Assembly (NCBI GenBank): GCA_049578545.1
Contig: JBAUMF010000096.1
Location: 1 to 41,153, forward strand
Source: DASQBT01 sp049578545
GTDB lineage: Bacteria > Pseudomonadota > Gammaproteobacteria > Burkholderiales > Thiobacillaceae
Reading direction: 5' to 3'
Length of the DNA stretch: 41,153 nucleotides
Shown: piece by piece, positions 16,367 through 26,791 of the stretch
Layout: each line of letters opens with the position of its first letter
How positions within the stretch are numbered: the stretch's first letter is position 1
Position numbers and translations under genes: made by a program
Notes under the pieces: generated by a model
Database searches by the model: none
What the model was told of the DNA's origin: nothing
Seen by the model: the letters and a program-made list of their open reading frames with translations, nothing else

Positions 16367-17722
16367 CTACTTGCCAACACAAAAACGGCTGAAGATTTCG
16401 CCCAGCAAATCATCAGGCGTAAATTCTCCCGTAATCTCGGATAACGACTGCTGTGCCTGACGAAACTCCTCCGCCTGGAGTTCAAGCTGGTTGCCCAGCC
16501 CACTGGCCCTCTCCAAATGAGAGCGCGCCCGATCCAGGGCAGCGAGATGTCGGCTTCGGGCCATAAAGGAGCCCTCTCCAGTCGGCCGCCAGCCTGCCAG
16601 GCACAAGAGCTCCCGTTTGAGCAGCGCCATTCCGTGTCCCGTCTTGGCCGAAAGCCAGACTTCGGCGCCATGCAAGGATTTATCAAGCCGGGGTGGTTCA
16701 CTTGCCAAATCAATCTTGTTATGTACAGTCAGCCGCGCAATTCCCTCAGGAAGTTGCTGCAAGATCGTCCGTTCACCCGCTCCAAGTCCATGCTGAGCAT
16801 CAACAAGCAAAAGAGCGATGGCGGCTTGTTCAACTGCTGCCCAGGTTCTTGCAATGCCAATTTTTTCCACCGGATCGACGGTCTCATGCAAACCCGCCGT
16901 ATCGATCAGATGGAACGCCACACCCTCAATGTGCACGTCCTGGCGAATGGCATCCCGTGTGGTGCCGGCAATATCAGTCACGATTGCCACCTCATCCCCC
17001 GCCAGGGCGTTCATAAGGCTGGACTTGCCGACATTGGGCTGGCCGATCAATACGACACTCACCCCTTCCTGCAACAACGCACCCTGCCTTGCAGACGCCA
17101 ACACTGCATCCAGCGCTGCTAGAGATTGCGCCAAGCCGGCTTTGACTTTTTCCTTTTCCACCTGCACGACGTCCTCTTCTTCAGGAAAGTCGATGCTGGC
17201 CTCCACACGCATGCGCAATTCAATCAAACCCGCCAGCAGGGTCTGAACACGACGGGAAAATTCGCCGGTCAGGGAACGCAAGGCTGATCGTGCGGCTTCC
17301 TGCGAACTTGCATTGATCAAGTCAGCCACCGCTTCCGCCTGGGCCAGATCCAGTTTGCCATTGAGATAGGCGCGCTGGGTAAATTCACCTGCCTGTGCCA
17401 GGCGTGCCCCGAGTTCCAGACAACGGGAGAGCAGCGCCTGCATGACTGCGGGGCCACCATGGCCCTGCAGCTCCAATACGTCTTCACCGGTAAACGAATG
17501 CGGGCCCGGGAAAAACAGAGCCAGACCTTCATCAAGTGCGCCACCGCCCGCATCCAGAAACTTCAAATGCGTTGCATGTCGAGGCTTAAGGATACGGCCA
17601 GTCATCGCTCTCGCCAGCGCCTGCGCACCCTGACCCGATACCCGAATCACACCCACCCCGCCCCGTCCCGCAGGGGTGGCAATGGCCGCAATAAGCTCAG
17701 GCTTTGGCGTGGCCGCTGTCAA
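16367..17722 (-). CDS. mnmE: tRNA modification GTPase MnmE
   Basis: MnmE (TrmE) is the GTPase partner of MnmG in wobble-uridine modification. It has the N-terminal folate-binding domain (IAAIATPAGRGGVGVIRVSG), a helical domain, and the G domain with the P-loop GQPNVGKSSLMNAL and the DIAGTTRD and DTAGLHE motifs. It ends with the family-invariant FCVGK. The start is uncertain: no in-frame ATG exists near the N-terminus. TTG 17722 leaves 10 residues before the conserved IAAIATP, and TTG 17752 would add ten more. Either start overlaps the end of yidC. Confidence 0.95.
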   Translation of the reverse strand: MTAATPKPELIAAIATPAGRGGVGVIRVSGQGAQALARAMTGRILKPRHATHLKFLDAGGGALDEGLALFFPGPHSFTGEDVLELQGHGGPAVMQALLSRCLELGARLAQAGEFTQRAYLNGKLDLAQAEAVADLINASSQEAARSALRSLTGEFSRRVQTLLAGLIELRMRVEASIDFPEEEDVVQVEKEKVKAGLAQSLAALDAVLASARQGALLQEGVSVVLIGQPNVGKSSLMNALAGDEVAIVTDIAGTTRDAIRQDVHIEGVAFHLIDTAGLHETVDPVEKIGIARTWAAVEQAAIALLLVDAQHGLGAGERTILQQLPEGIARLTVHNKIDLASEPPRLDKSLHGAEVWLSAKTGHGMALLKRELLCLAGWRPTGEGSFMARSRHLAALDRARSHLERASGLGNQLELQAEEFRQAQQSLSEITGEFTPDDLLGEIFSRFCVGK

Positions 17723-19337
17723 ATTGCTTGTTGATGGCCCACTGCTGGGCAATGGAAAGAATGTTGCTGGTCACCCAGTAAAGCACCAGGCCGGCCGGGA
17801 AGAACATGAACATGACAGAAAACACCAGGGGCATGATCATCATCATTTTGGCCTGCATTGGATCCGGTGGTGTGGGATTGAGCCTTACCTGAAGGATCGA
17901 TGTTGCTGCCATCACAATCGGCAGAATGTACAAGGGATCGGGCGCACTCAGGTCGTGAATCCAGCCAATCCAGGGCGCACCGCGCATTTCCACCGCTGCA
18001 ATCAGTGTGTAGTAGAGTGCGATGAACACCGGAATCTGCAACACGATCGGCAGACAGCCGCCAAGCGGGTTGATTTTTTCCTTCTTGTAAATTTCGGCCA
18101 TGGCTTGATGCAGTTTCTGCCGGTCATCGCCATACATCTCCTTCAGCTTTTGCAGCTTGGGCGTGAGCTTGCGCATCTGCGCCATGGACTTGTAGCTGGT
18201 TGCCGATAAAGGATACAGCGCCAGCTTGATCAGGAACGTCAGAATAATGATTGCCCAGCCCCAGTTGCCGACAAACTTCTCGATCGTTTTTAGGGCCCAG
18301 AAGATCGGGACTGAAAGCGGCGTCAGCCAGCCGTAGTCCCGGGTAAGCGTCAACCCGGGTGCGGCTGCTTCCAGTTGTTTCTGCAATTGCGGCCCCGCAT
18401 ACAACGAGGCGCCTGTTGTTCTTTCCTGTCCGGGTGCGAGCGTTCCGTTAAATACGATCACCCCGGCAGAAAACTCATCGTTGCCCAGATCCTTGGCGTA
18501 ATACTCGCGCCTGACGCCCGCCTGCGGTATCCAGGCAGAAACGAAATGGTGCTGAATCATTGCCACCCAGCCGGAACTGGAATTCTTCTGGTACTCAGCG
18601 CTGCCGTCGGTAATCTTCTTGAACTGCAGCTTCTGGAATTTCTGCTCGTCCGTGTAAATTGCCGGACCAGTAAAGGTATTCAGAAACTTGCCTTCCCCTA
18701 CTGGCTTTTCACTGTGGCGCACTATCTGATAATAGGAGTCCAGGCCGACCGGCAGGCTGCCGCCATTCACCACGCGGGTATCCAGATCAATCTTGTAGGT
18801 ACCGCGATGGAAGGTATAGGTTCGTGTCACGCTTAAACCGCTTGCCGCATCTGTATAGCTGAGTGGAACCGATACCGTGTCCTGTCCGGGCTTGAGCTCA
18901 TACGTCCCCGGTGTCAGCTGATAGACAGTCTTGTGATTAGGTCCTTGCCCCAGCAAGCCTGACTGGGCGACGTACGGTTTGGCCTGATCATCTTCTAGCA
19001 GTTGCAGCGGTTGGTCGGTGTGTTCGGTTTCATGATATTTGTGCAAAACCAGATCACGAACGTCGCCACCATTTGCATCAATCACAGCGGTAAGCAAATC
19101 CGTCTTGACCACGGCACGAGCACCTTTGACCAAGCCACTTGCAGCCGCGGGTGCAATGTGTTGTTGGCTGCCTGAGACTGGAGTCGATGATGGCACGGGC
19201 ACGGCTGAGCTTGGTGCTGGAGCCGGCTGAGTCTGAACAACAGCCGGCGGCGGCTGGTCCTTGTTCTGCCAGGACTCCCACAACAGCAAGAGGGAAAAGG
19301 AAAAGACCACGAAGAGGATGAGGCGTTGGGTATCCAT
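17697..19337 (-). CDS. yidC: Membrane protein insertase YidC
   Basis: YidC inserts and folds inner-membrane proteins with or without the Sec translocon. The 546-residue protein has an N-terminal membrane anchor (LILFVVFSFSLLLLWESW), a Pro/Ala/Ser-rich linker, and a large periplasmic beta domain (about residues 75-340). The conserved C-terminal core includes GWAIIILTFLIKLALYPLSA, NPLGGCLPIVLQIPVFIALY, and a last helix ending in VLYWVTSNILSIAQQW. The long periplasmic domain marks the Gram-negative type. Its 3' end overlaps mnmE, in the standard rpmH-rnpA-yidD-yidC-mnmE order. Confidence 0.97.
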   Translation of the reverse strand: MDTQRLILFVVFSFSLLLLWESWQNKDQPPPAVVQTQPAPAPSSAVPVPSSTPVSGSQQHIAPAAASGLVKGARAVVKTDLLTAVIDANGGDVRDLVLHKYHETEHTDQPLQLLEDDQAKPYVAQSGLLGQGPNHKTVYQLTPGTYELKPGQDTVSVPLSYTDAASGLSVTRTYTFHRGTYKIDLDTRVVNGGSLPVGLDSYYQIVRHSEKPVGEGKFLNTFTGPAIYTDEQKFQKLQFKKITDGSAEYQKNSSSGWVAMIQHHFVSAWIPQAGVRREYYAKDLGNDEFSAGVIVFNGTLAPGQERTTGASLYAGPQLQKQLEAAAPGLTLTRDYGWLTPLSVPIFWALKTIEKFVGNWGWAIIILTFLIKLALYPLSATSYKSMAQMRKLTPKLQKLKEMYGDDRQKLHQAMAEIYKKEKINPLGGCLPIVLQIPVFIALYYTLIAAVEMRGAPWIGWIHDLSAPDPLYILPIVMAATSILQVRLNPTPPDPMQAKMMMIMPLVFSVMFMFFPAGLVLYWVTSNILSIAQQWAINKQFDSGHAKA

Positions 19338-19354
19338 AAAGGAATTGTACCGTG

Positions 19355-19567
19355 TCAGGGGACCGGGTCATGGCCTCCAGGGCATCCCGGCCGACAGCGC
19401 CCCAGACGTTTCAAGGTTAACCAGCCGCCCTTCAAGAAACCGTGCTTTTGCAAAGCCTCGAGTGCATAGTCTGAACAGGTTGGCAGATAACGGCAACTGG
19501 GTAACAGCATCGGGCTGATAAACAGTTGATAGCCTCGTACCAGTTTGCGAGCCAACCAAGCCATCAT
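19355..19567 (-). CDS. yidD: Membrane protein insertion efficiency factor YidD
   Basis: YidD is a small membrane-associated protein thought to help YidC-dependent insertion. The 70-residue product has the family core LVRGYQLFISPMLLPSCRYL, then PTCSDYALEALQKHG and the C-terminal RCRPGCPGGHDPVP. Its ATG overlaps the rnpA stop as ATGA; a second ATG follows directly. Older databases label the family haemolytic, which is not supported. Confidence 0.93.
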   Translation of the reverse strand: MMAWLARKLVRGYQLFISPMLLPSCRYLPTCSDYALEALQKHGFLKGGWLTLKRLGRCRPGCPGGHDPVP

Positions 19568-19899
19568 TTCAGTTTTGCCAGCAGGCTTGCCAGTTCCGTC
19601 GCAGCCCCCCCTTCAAATGGGGTCGCATGCACTTTCACCACCACATCCAACGCCAGCAACTCAGGAGAATACAGACGAAAGGTTTCGCGAATGATGCGCC
19701 GCATCCGGTTCCGATCCACTGCCCGTTTGAATTGCCGCTTGGCCAGCACCATGCCTAGACGGGCATGACCCAGTTCATTGGGACGACTCATAACCAGATA
19801 GCACCGCGAGCGGAGGTTTCGACGTGCAGAAAAAACCGCCGCAAATTCCTGGCCCTTTAGCAGCCGCTGGCGCCTGGTGAATGCGTAGCGGCCAGACAA
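19564..19899 (-). CDS. rnpA: Ribonuclease P protein component
   Basis: RnpA is the protein cofactor of RNase P, which trims tRNA 5' leaders. The 111-residue protein has the substrate-binding N-terminal segment FTRRQRLLKGQEFAAVFSAR and the RNR signature in KRAVDRNRMRRIIRETFR. The start appears to be TTG 19899, nine bases after the rpmH stop; no ATG is available before the conserved region, and no clear ribosome site is seen, so coupling to rpmH translation is likely. Confidence 0.94.
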   Translation of the reverse strand: MSGRYAFTRRQRLLKGQEFAAVFSARRNLRSRCYLVMSRPNELGHARLGMVLAKRQFKRAVDRNRMRRIIRETFRLYSPELLALDVVVKVHATPFEGGAATELASLLAKLK

Positions 19900-19907
19900 G
19901 GAGTACG

Positions 19908-20042
19908 TTACACGGCCAGGCGATGGCGACCCTTGGCGCGGCGAGCATTGATGATTGCCCGGCCACCCTTGGTTTTCATACGCACGCGAAAGCCGTGGGT
20001 ACGTTTACGACGGGTAACGGAAGGTTGGTAAGTGCGTTTCAT
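19908..20042 (-). CDS. rpmH: 50S ribosomal protein L34
   Basis: The 44-residue protein begins MKRTYQPSVTRRKRTHGFR and ends ARRAKGRHRLAV, a near-textbook L34 of the large ribosomal subunit. Its transcript has a structured leader and a good promoter upstream. It heads the rpmH-rnpA-yidD-yidC-mnmE operon and is divergent from dnaA. Confidence 0.97.
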   Translation of the reverse strand: MKRTYQPSVTRRKRTHGFRVRMKTKGGRAIINARRAKGRHRLAV

Positions 20043-20067
20043 GAATTGGTCCTCTTGGGTTTCGCCC

Positions 20068-20095
20068 CCGCGCTGTTATCTATTCAACAGCGCGG
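20068..20095. promoter_or_regulatory. Perfect 10-bp hairpin in the rpmH leader
   Basis: CCGCGCTGTT and AACAGCGCGG form a perfect inverted repeat with an 8-base loop, 25 bases upstream of the rpmH ATG and downstream of the putative promoter, so it should be in the mRNA leader. No U-tract follows, so it is more likely a stability or control element than a simple terminator. Confidence 0.6.
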
Positions 20096-20118
20096 AGAAT
20101 TGCCTGAAAAAACCGTGT

Positions 20119-20148
20119 ATTAGACCTAAACATCCCCCGTTCTGTCAA
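20119..20148 (-). promoter_or_regulatory. Sigma-70 type promoter of the rpmH operon
   Basis: On the minus strand a perfect TTGACA (20148-20143) and TCTAAT (20124-20119) are separated by 18 bases. This is the best-matching promoter seen in the window and would give a leader of roughly 70 bases before rpmH. Confidence 0.65.
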
Positions 20149-20190
20149 GATTTACCGTCGGCAAGATCGGGCTAGAGGGAAATTATTCCC

Positions 20191-20199
20191 TGTGGATAA
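20191..20199 (-). promoter_or_regulatory. DnaA box upstream of dnaA
   Basis: TGTGGATAA is the exact complement of the consensus DnaA box TTATCCACA. It lies 65 bases upstream of the dnaA start and overlaps the candidate -35 element of the dnaA promoter. Confidence 0.8.
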
Positions 20200-20221
20200 C
20201 TTGCGCGGTCAGGAGTAAAAT
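20193..20221 (+). promoter_or_regulatory. Candidate dnaA promoter overlapping a DnaA box
   Basis: TGGATA (20193-20198) and TAAAAT (20216-20221) are spaced by 17 bases and match the consensus in 4/6 and 5/6 positions. The -35 element sits inside the DnaA box, which would allow DnaA to repress its own gene, as known in other bacteria. No transcription start is known here. Confidence 0.4.
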
Positions 20222-20264
20222 ACCAACCCTAAACCAATCGATAACGACGAGAAAATTCTCTCCA

Positions 20265-21611
20265 ATGGAATCCTTCTGGGACCTCTGTTTACAACGCTTT
20301 CGCGAAAACCTAACAGAACAGCAGTTCAACACCTGGATCAAGCCGCTGGTCTGGGAAGAGAACGAAACTCCCCGCATTGTCGCCCCCAACCGCTTCGTAA
20401 TGGACTGGGTCAAGGACAAATTCGGACCCGAAATCCAGGGTTGGGCTGAGCAGCACTATCACCATCCTACCCAGGTGGGCTTTGCCCTTAAGCGCAAGGT
20501 TGCCAGCGCCACCCCACCACCACCGTCATCATTGCATTCTTCCCGGGCAAGCGCAGAAATTCCTCCCTCGCTTGCCAGCGAACGCTCAACCGGTTTGCGA
20601 CTTAACCCCACTTTTACCTTTGACAACTTTGTTGGCGGACGTGCTAACCAGCTGGCGCGTGCCGCTGCACTGCAAGTTTCAGAAAATACCGGCACCGCCT
20701 ATAACCCCCTGTTCATTTATGGTGGGGTCGGACTAGGCAAGACCCACCTGTTGCAGGCGATCGGCAATACTGTTCGTGCCGCCAATCCAAAGGCTCGCAT
20801 CGAATACATTCACGCCAATGATTACGTGAATGATCTGGTCCAGGCGTACCGACAGAAGAGCTTTGATGATTTCAAGCGCCGTTACCAGTCCCTCGACCTA
20901 TTGCTGATTGATGACATTCAGTTTTTCGCCGGAAAGGATCGCACCCAGGAAGAGTTTTTCTATACATTCAATTCCTTGACTGAAAGTCATCGCCAGATCG
21001 TGATCACCTGCGACACCTATCCGAAAGACCTGGTTGGTTTCGAAGACCGCCTCAAGTCGCGTTTCGCCTGGGGACTCACCGTCGCCATCGAGCCTCCGGA
21101 ACTGGAAATGCGGGTTGCCATCCTGCTCAAGAAGGCCACGCAGGAAGGCATTGACCTGGACGAAAATGTGGCTTTCTTTATTGGCAAGCAGGCGCGCGCC
21201 AGCGTCCGTGAACTGGAGGGCGCATTAAAGCGTGTCGTTGCTTTTGCCCGCTTCACGGAAAAACCCATTAGCTTGGAGCTGGTCAAGGATGCGCTGCGGG
21301 ATCTGATCGCTTCCACTCACCGCCAGGTCTCCATTGAAAACATCCAGAAAACCGTCGCTGACTATTACAAGCTCAAGGTCGGAGACATGTATTGCAAGAA
21401 ACGCACCCGCAATCTGGCTCGCCCTAGACAAATTGCCATGGCCCTGGCCAAGGAACTGACCACCCTTTCCTTGCCGGAAATTGGCGAATCCTTCGGCGGC
21501 CGCGACCATACCACTGTTCTCCACGCCTGCCGCAAGGTTCAGGAACTGCGTGAACAGGATCATGACATCAGCCGCGAATACCTTGTCCTGTTACAAACGC
21601 TAACCAGTTGA
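20265..21611 (+). CDS. dnaA: Chromosomal replication initiator protein DnaA
   Basis: DnaA binds DnaA boxes and melts the origin to start replication. The 448-residue protein begins MESFWDLCLQRFRENLTEQQ (domain I), has a short Pro/Ser linker (about residues 82-110), and an AAA+ domain with Walker A GGVGLGKT (153-160) and Walker B LLLIDDIQF (212-220). The DNA-binding domain IV carries the signature GGRDHTTVLHACRKV near the C-terminus. It is divergent from rpmH and followed by dnaN after 192 bases. Confidence 0.98.
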   Translation: MESFWDLCLQRFRENLTEQQFNTWIKPLVWEENETPRIVAPNRFVMDWVKDKFGPEIQGWAEQHYHHPTQVGFALKRKVASATPPPPSSLHSSRASAEIPPSLASERSTGLRLNPTFTFDNFVGGRANQLARAAALQVSENTGTAYNPLFIYGGVGLGKTHLLQAIGNTVRAANPKARIEYIHANDYVNDLVQAYRQKSFDDFKRRYQSLDLLLIDDIQFFAGKDRTQEEFFYTFNSLTESHRQIVITCDTYPKDLVGFEDRLKSRFAWGLTVAIEPPELEMRVAILLKKATQEGIDLDENVAFFIGKQARASVRELEGALKRVVAFARFTEKPISLELVKDALRDLIASTHRQVSIENIQKTVADYYKLKVGDMYCKKRTRNLARPRQIAMALAKELTTLSLPEIGESFGGRDHTTVLHACRKVQELREQDHDISREYLVLLQTLTS

Positions 21612-21696
21612 CAAGTGCAGGACGGAAATGAATAACAAACTCATTAAACGGCATGATAGCCAAATTGCTCCACCGCCATCCCCAGCCTTCCTTTTG

Positions 21697-21705
21697 TTAT
21701 CCACA
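21697..21705 (+). promoter_or_regulatory. DnaA box (perfect) between dnaA and dnaN
   Basis: TTATCCACA, identical to the consensus DnaA box. Confidence 0.8.
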
Positions 21706-21750
21706 TGCGGCATTACCTCGCAATCGTACGTTTGCTCTGGCTTAGCGGGC

Positions 21751-21759
21751 TTATCCACC
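21751..21759 (+). promoter_or_regulatory. DnaA box (8 of 9) between dnaA and dnaN
   Basis: TTATCCACC differs from the consensus at the last base only and lies 45 bases after the perfect box in the same orientation. Confidence 0.6.
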
Positions 21760-21803
21760 AAAACCTGCTCCCCTCAACAACGACCACAAAGGAATAGATA
21801 AAC

Positions 21804-22910
21804 ATGTTACTGCTGGAAACCGATCGCAACAGCTTGCTTCTCCCTCTGGGTTCTACAGTGGGCGTTGTTGAGCGTCGCCATACGTTACCCATCCTGTCCA
21901 ACGTGTTGCTGGAAAAGAAAGGATCGGATTTGATTCTCCAAGCGACCGATCTGGAGTTGCAGGTCAGTACCAAATTGACGGGTGCGGCAGTGGAAGGTGA
22001 TTTCTCCTTGACCGTGGCAGCGCGCAAACTGTTCGACATCATTCGCGCCTTGCCTGATGGGGCTAAGCTAAAGATCGATAGCAAGGATAGCCTGGTTGAA
22101 GTCAAGGCGGGCCGTTCCAAGTTCACCCTGCAAACCTTGCCGGCGGCAGATTTCCCTCGCATGGAAACCAGTGCTGCCAGTGGCAACGAAGTCAGCCTGC
22201 CCCAGAAAGTGCTGAAGAAGCTGCTGCAACTGGTGCAGTTCTCCATGGCACAACAGGACATTCGTTACTACCTCAATGGCATGCTGCTGGTGCTGGAAGG
22301 AAAAACGCTGCGTGTGGTTGCCACAGACGGCCATCGCCTGGCGCTGGCAGAAACCGAACTGGATAAGGATGCCGGCAAGCGGGAATTGATCGTGCCGCGC
22401 AAGACCGTGATTGAACTGGTCAAGCTGCTGTCTGAGAGTGATGAACGGGCCAGTCTGTATCTGGGTGAAAACCAGGTCATGTTCCGTCTGGGCAATACCC
22501 AGATCGTATCGAAAGTGGTGGACGGAAAGTTTCCAGACTATCAGCGCGTGGTCCCGGTTGGCCACGAAAAGAAAATGATACTCAACCGACAAGCGGGAAT
22601 TTCCGCCCTGCAGCGTGCGGCGATCCTGTCCAATGAAAAATTCCGCGGTGTGCGCCTGGTGCTTGGCGCCAACAGTCTGCGCATCGTGTGCAACAACAAC
22701 GAGCAGGAAGAAGCCACTGAAGAAATGGAAGCCAAGTATGATTCTGACGCTCTCGATATTGGCTTCAATGTCAGCTACCTGCTTGATGGCCTGGGAGCGC
22801 TCTCCTCTGATGAAGTTATTCTGGCCTTCAACGATCCCAACAGCAGCATGCTGATCACCAGCGACAGCGAACCAGGATTCAAATATGTCGTCATGCCGAT
22901 GAGAATTTGA
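21804..22910 (+). CDS. dnaN: DNA polymerase III beta subunit (sliding clamp)
   Basis: DnaN forms the ring-shaped clamp that tethers DNA polymerase III to its template. The 368-residue protein starts MLLLETDRNSLLLPLGSTVG and shows the family elements VVERRHTLPILSNVLLE, VATDGHRLALAE, KVVDGKFPDYQRVVP and the C-terminal YVVMPMRI, which forms part of the partner-binding pocket. Length is normal (E. coli 366). It lies between dnaA and gyrB in the usual order; recF is not present between dnaN and gyrB. Confidence 0.98.
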   Translation: MLLLETDRNSLLLPLGSTVGVVERRHTLPILSNVLLEKKGSDLILQATDLELQVSTKLTGAAVEGDFSLTVAARKLFDIIRALPDGAKLKIDSKDSLVEVKAGRSKFTLQTLPAADFPRMETSAASGNEVSLPQKVLKKLLQLVQFSMAQQDIRYYLNGMLLVLEGKTLRVVATDGHRLALAETELDKDAGKRELIVPRKTVIELVKLLSESDERASLYLGENQVMFRLGNTQIVSKVVDGKFPDYQRVVPVGHEKKMILNRQAGISALQRAAILSNEKFRGVRLVLGANSLRIVCNNNEQEEATEEMEAKYDSDALDIGFNVSYLLDGLGALSSDEVILAFNDPNSSMLITSDSEPGFKYVVMPMRI

Positions 22911-22963
22911 TAGGCATGCTACGCGCAACACACGCTTTAACACACCAGCATCACACAGGAAAC

Positions 22964-25408
<2,445 letters not shown>

Positions 25409-25478
25409 TGATGTGCTCACATGATCGTTCGCAAAAGGTGATTTGAACAGGCCGCTTTGCCTAATTCAGATTCAATTC

Positions 25479-26324
25479 ATGCCGAGCGCAACGATAAAGA
25501 TATTCCTTGCTCACGGAGACCCAAAGCGTCTCCGAACGGCTGAATTATCGAACTGGACAGGCAAAGCTGTCGCTGGCCCTAGAAGCGAATTCGACAGTGT
25601 GCTTGCCCGCGAGGAGTCACAGAATTCCGGTGTCTACTTTCTTACTGGCGTTGATCCAGAAACTGGCAAGGACGCACTCTATATAGGCGAGGCCGAGTCC
25701 ATACGGGACCGGATAAAGAGTCACCTCGACAAAGACTTCTGGAACCAGATCGCGTTCTTTACAAGCAAGGACGAAAACCTCACTAAAGCGCACATCCGGT
25801 ATCTTGAAGGTCGCCTGATCGAGCAGGCGAAGAAGGTGGGTCGTGCTGAAGTCAAGAATAGTCAGGGGAGCGGCTCGAAGTTGCCTGAATCGGATCGGGA
25901 GGATATGGAAATCTTCCTAGAAAAGATCCACCAATTATTGCCGGTGCTTGGCGTCGAAGTCCTGGTTCCGACAACAGCGAATGTGGCCGGTGCAACTGAA
26001 CGGGAAACTCTGTCCTGTGAGATCAAGGGGCTCAAAGCTACCGGTCACCTGACACCGAATGGCATTGTTGTGCTCGCGGGATCACAGGCTGTCCTAACTG
26101 AGCGCCCGTCCGCCCAGAAATACCCATGGCCAGTAAATATGCGGCAACAACTGAAGGATCAGCAGTCCCTTAAAGAGGATGCAGATCATCTTGTATTTGC
26201 CAAAGACATTGAGTTTTCTAGCCCAAGCGCCGCCGCCGCAGTAATTCATGGCGGCCATGCCAATGGACTTACGGCATGGAAGAATAAAGACGGTAAGACG
26301 CTTAAAGAGCTCGAATCCGTATGA
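25479..26324 (+). CDS. GIY-YIG nuclease-like protein with C-terminal DUF4357
   Basis: The 281-residue product has a central GIY-YIG-type domain: SGVYFLTGV (the GIY part) and DALYIGEAESIRDRIKSHL (the YIG part with the conserved arginine), then LTKAHIRYLEGRLIEQAKK with the conserved glutamate. The C-terminus SSPSAAAAVIHGGHANGL followed by TAWKNKDGKTL matches DUF4357. Such two-domain proteins are scattered in bacteria and have no settled role; DNA cleavage or modification-linked defence is possible but not shown. ATG 25479 is preferred to TTG 25443. It stands alone between gyrB and the SUF operon, with lower G+C than its neighbours (about 52% in two sampled 60-base lines), which suggests acquisition. 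Confidence 0.82.
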   Translation: MPSATIKIFLAHGDPKRLRTAELSNWTGKAVAGPRSEFDSVLAREESQNSGVYFLTGVDPETGKDALYIGEAESIRDRIKSHLDKDFWNQIAFFTSKDENLTKAHIRYLEGRLIEQAKKVGRAEVKNSQGSGSKLPESDREDMEIFLEKIHQLLPVLGVEVLVPTTANVAGATERETLSCEIKGLKATGHLTPNGIVVLAGSQAVLTERPSAQKYPWPVNMRQQLKDQQSLKEDADHLVFAKDIEFSSPSAAAAVIHGGHANGLTAWKNKDGKTLKELESV

Positions 26325-26365
26325 CTCCTGACTCGATATGACCGGGTTGTCTGTCTGTTGCAGCG

Positions 26366-26686
26366 TCAGCCCCACCGATCATCCCTTATCTGAATCACGC
26401 CTTCCTCCAGCCTAAGCGGAAAAACATGCACCGGCTCGTAGGCTGGCGGGCCCAGTACTTCGCCAGTGATGATGGAAAAACGCGCACCGTGGCGCGGGCA
26501 GATGATGACCTCGTTCTCCAGTTCTCCGCTGGCGAGTTCGCCGCCGTCGTGGGTGCAGATGTCCTCGATGGCGTGAAGCTGACCGTGAAGATTGAATACC
26601 GCGACCTGCACGCCGTCCACGTCGACCACCTTGCAGGTGCCAGGGGGGAAGTCCTTAACTAAGGCTACATTGGTCCAGTCGCTCAT
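26366..26686 (-). CDS. Rieske-type [2Fe-2S] ferredoxin of the SUF operon
   Basis: This 106-residue protein has the two Rieske cluster motifs CTH (Cys44, His46) and CPRH (Cys63, His66, in CPRHGARFSIITG), so it should bind a [2Fe-2S] cluster through two Cys and two His. Similar small Rieske proteins often end SUF operons and also act as NirD-like or dioxygenase ferredoxins. Here it follows sufT after 105 bases containing a strong inverted repeat. A role as electron donor in cluster assembly is inferred from position. Confidence 0.85.
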   Translation of the reverse strand: MSDWTNVALVKDFPPGTCKVVDVDGVQVAVFNLHGQLHAIEDICTHDGGELASGELENEVIICPRHGARFSIITGEVLGPPAYEPVHVFPLRLEEGVIQIRDDRWG

Positions 26687-26755
26687 TTATTTTCCCTGGC
26701 ACGTCCGGCCCCTGATCCCGGCCGCTCTCACGGTGTCTTAAACCCCCTCACCCCG

Positions 26756-26783
26756 CCCCTCTCCCCCTGAAGGGGGAGAGGGG
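26756..26783. repeat. GC-rich inverted repeat between sufT and the Rieske gene
   Basis: CCCCTCTCCCCCT is followed after GA by its exact reverse complement AGGGGGAGAGGGG. Similar C-rich/G-rich palindromes are dispersed intergenic repeats in many proteobacteria. In the minus-strand transcript it would form a very strong hairpin just after sufT and could reduce read-through into the Rieske gene. Confidence 0.7.
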
Positions 26784-26791
26784 GTGTGTTT

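Larger units (their letters stand above)
21612..21803. other. Candidate oriC segment between dnaA and dnaN
   Basis: This 192-base gap contains one perfect DnaA box (TTATCCACA at 21697-21705) and one with a single mismatch (TTATCCACC at 21751-21759), in the same orientation. With the box upstream of dnaA, this is the natural origin candidate. No obvious AT-rich unwinding tract or larger box cluster was seen, so the exact origin may instead be the rpmH-dnaA spacer. Confidence 0.5.

Noticed and set aside
15892..16713. Long upstream extension of the DsrC-like frame into mnmE
   Set aside because: Family similarity and the GAGGAG ribosome site both point to ATG 16254; the extension is antisense-free shadow in another frame of mnmE.
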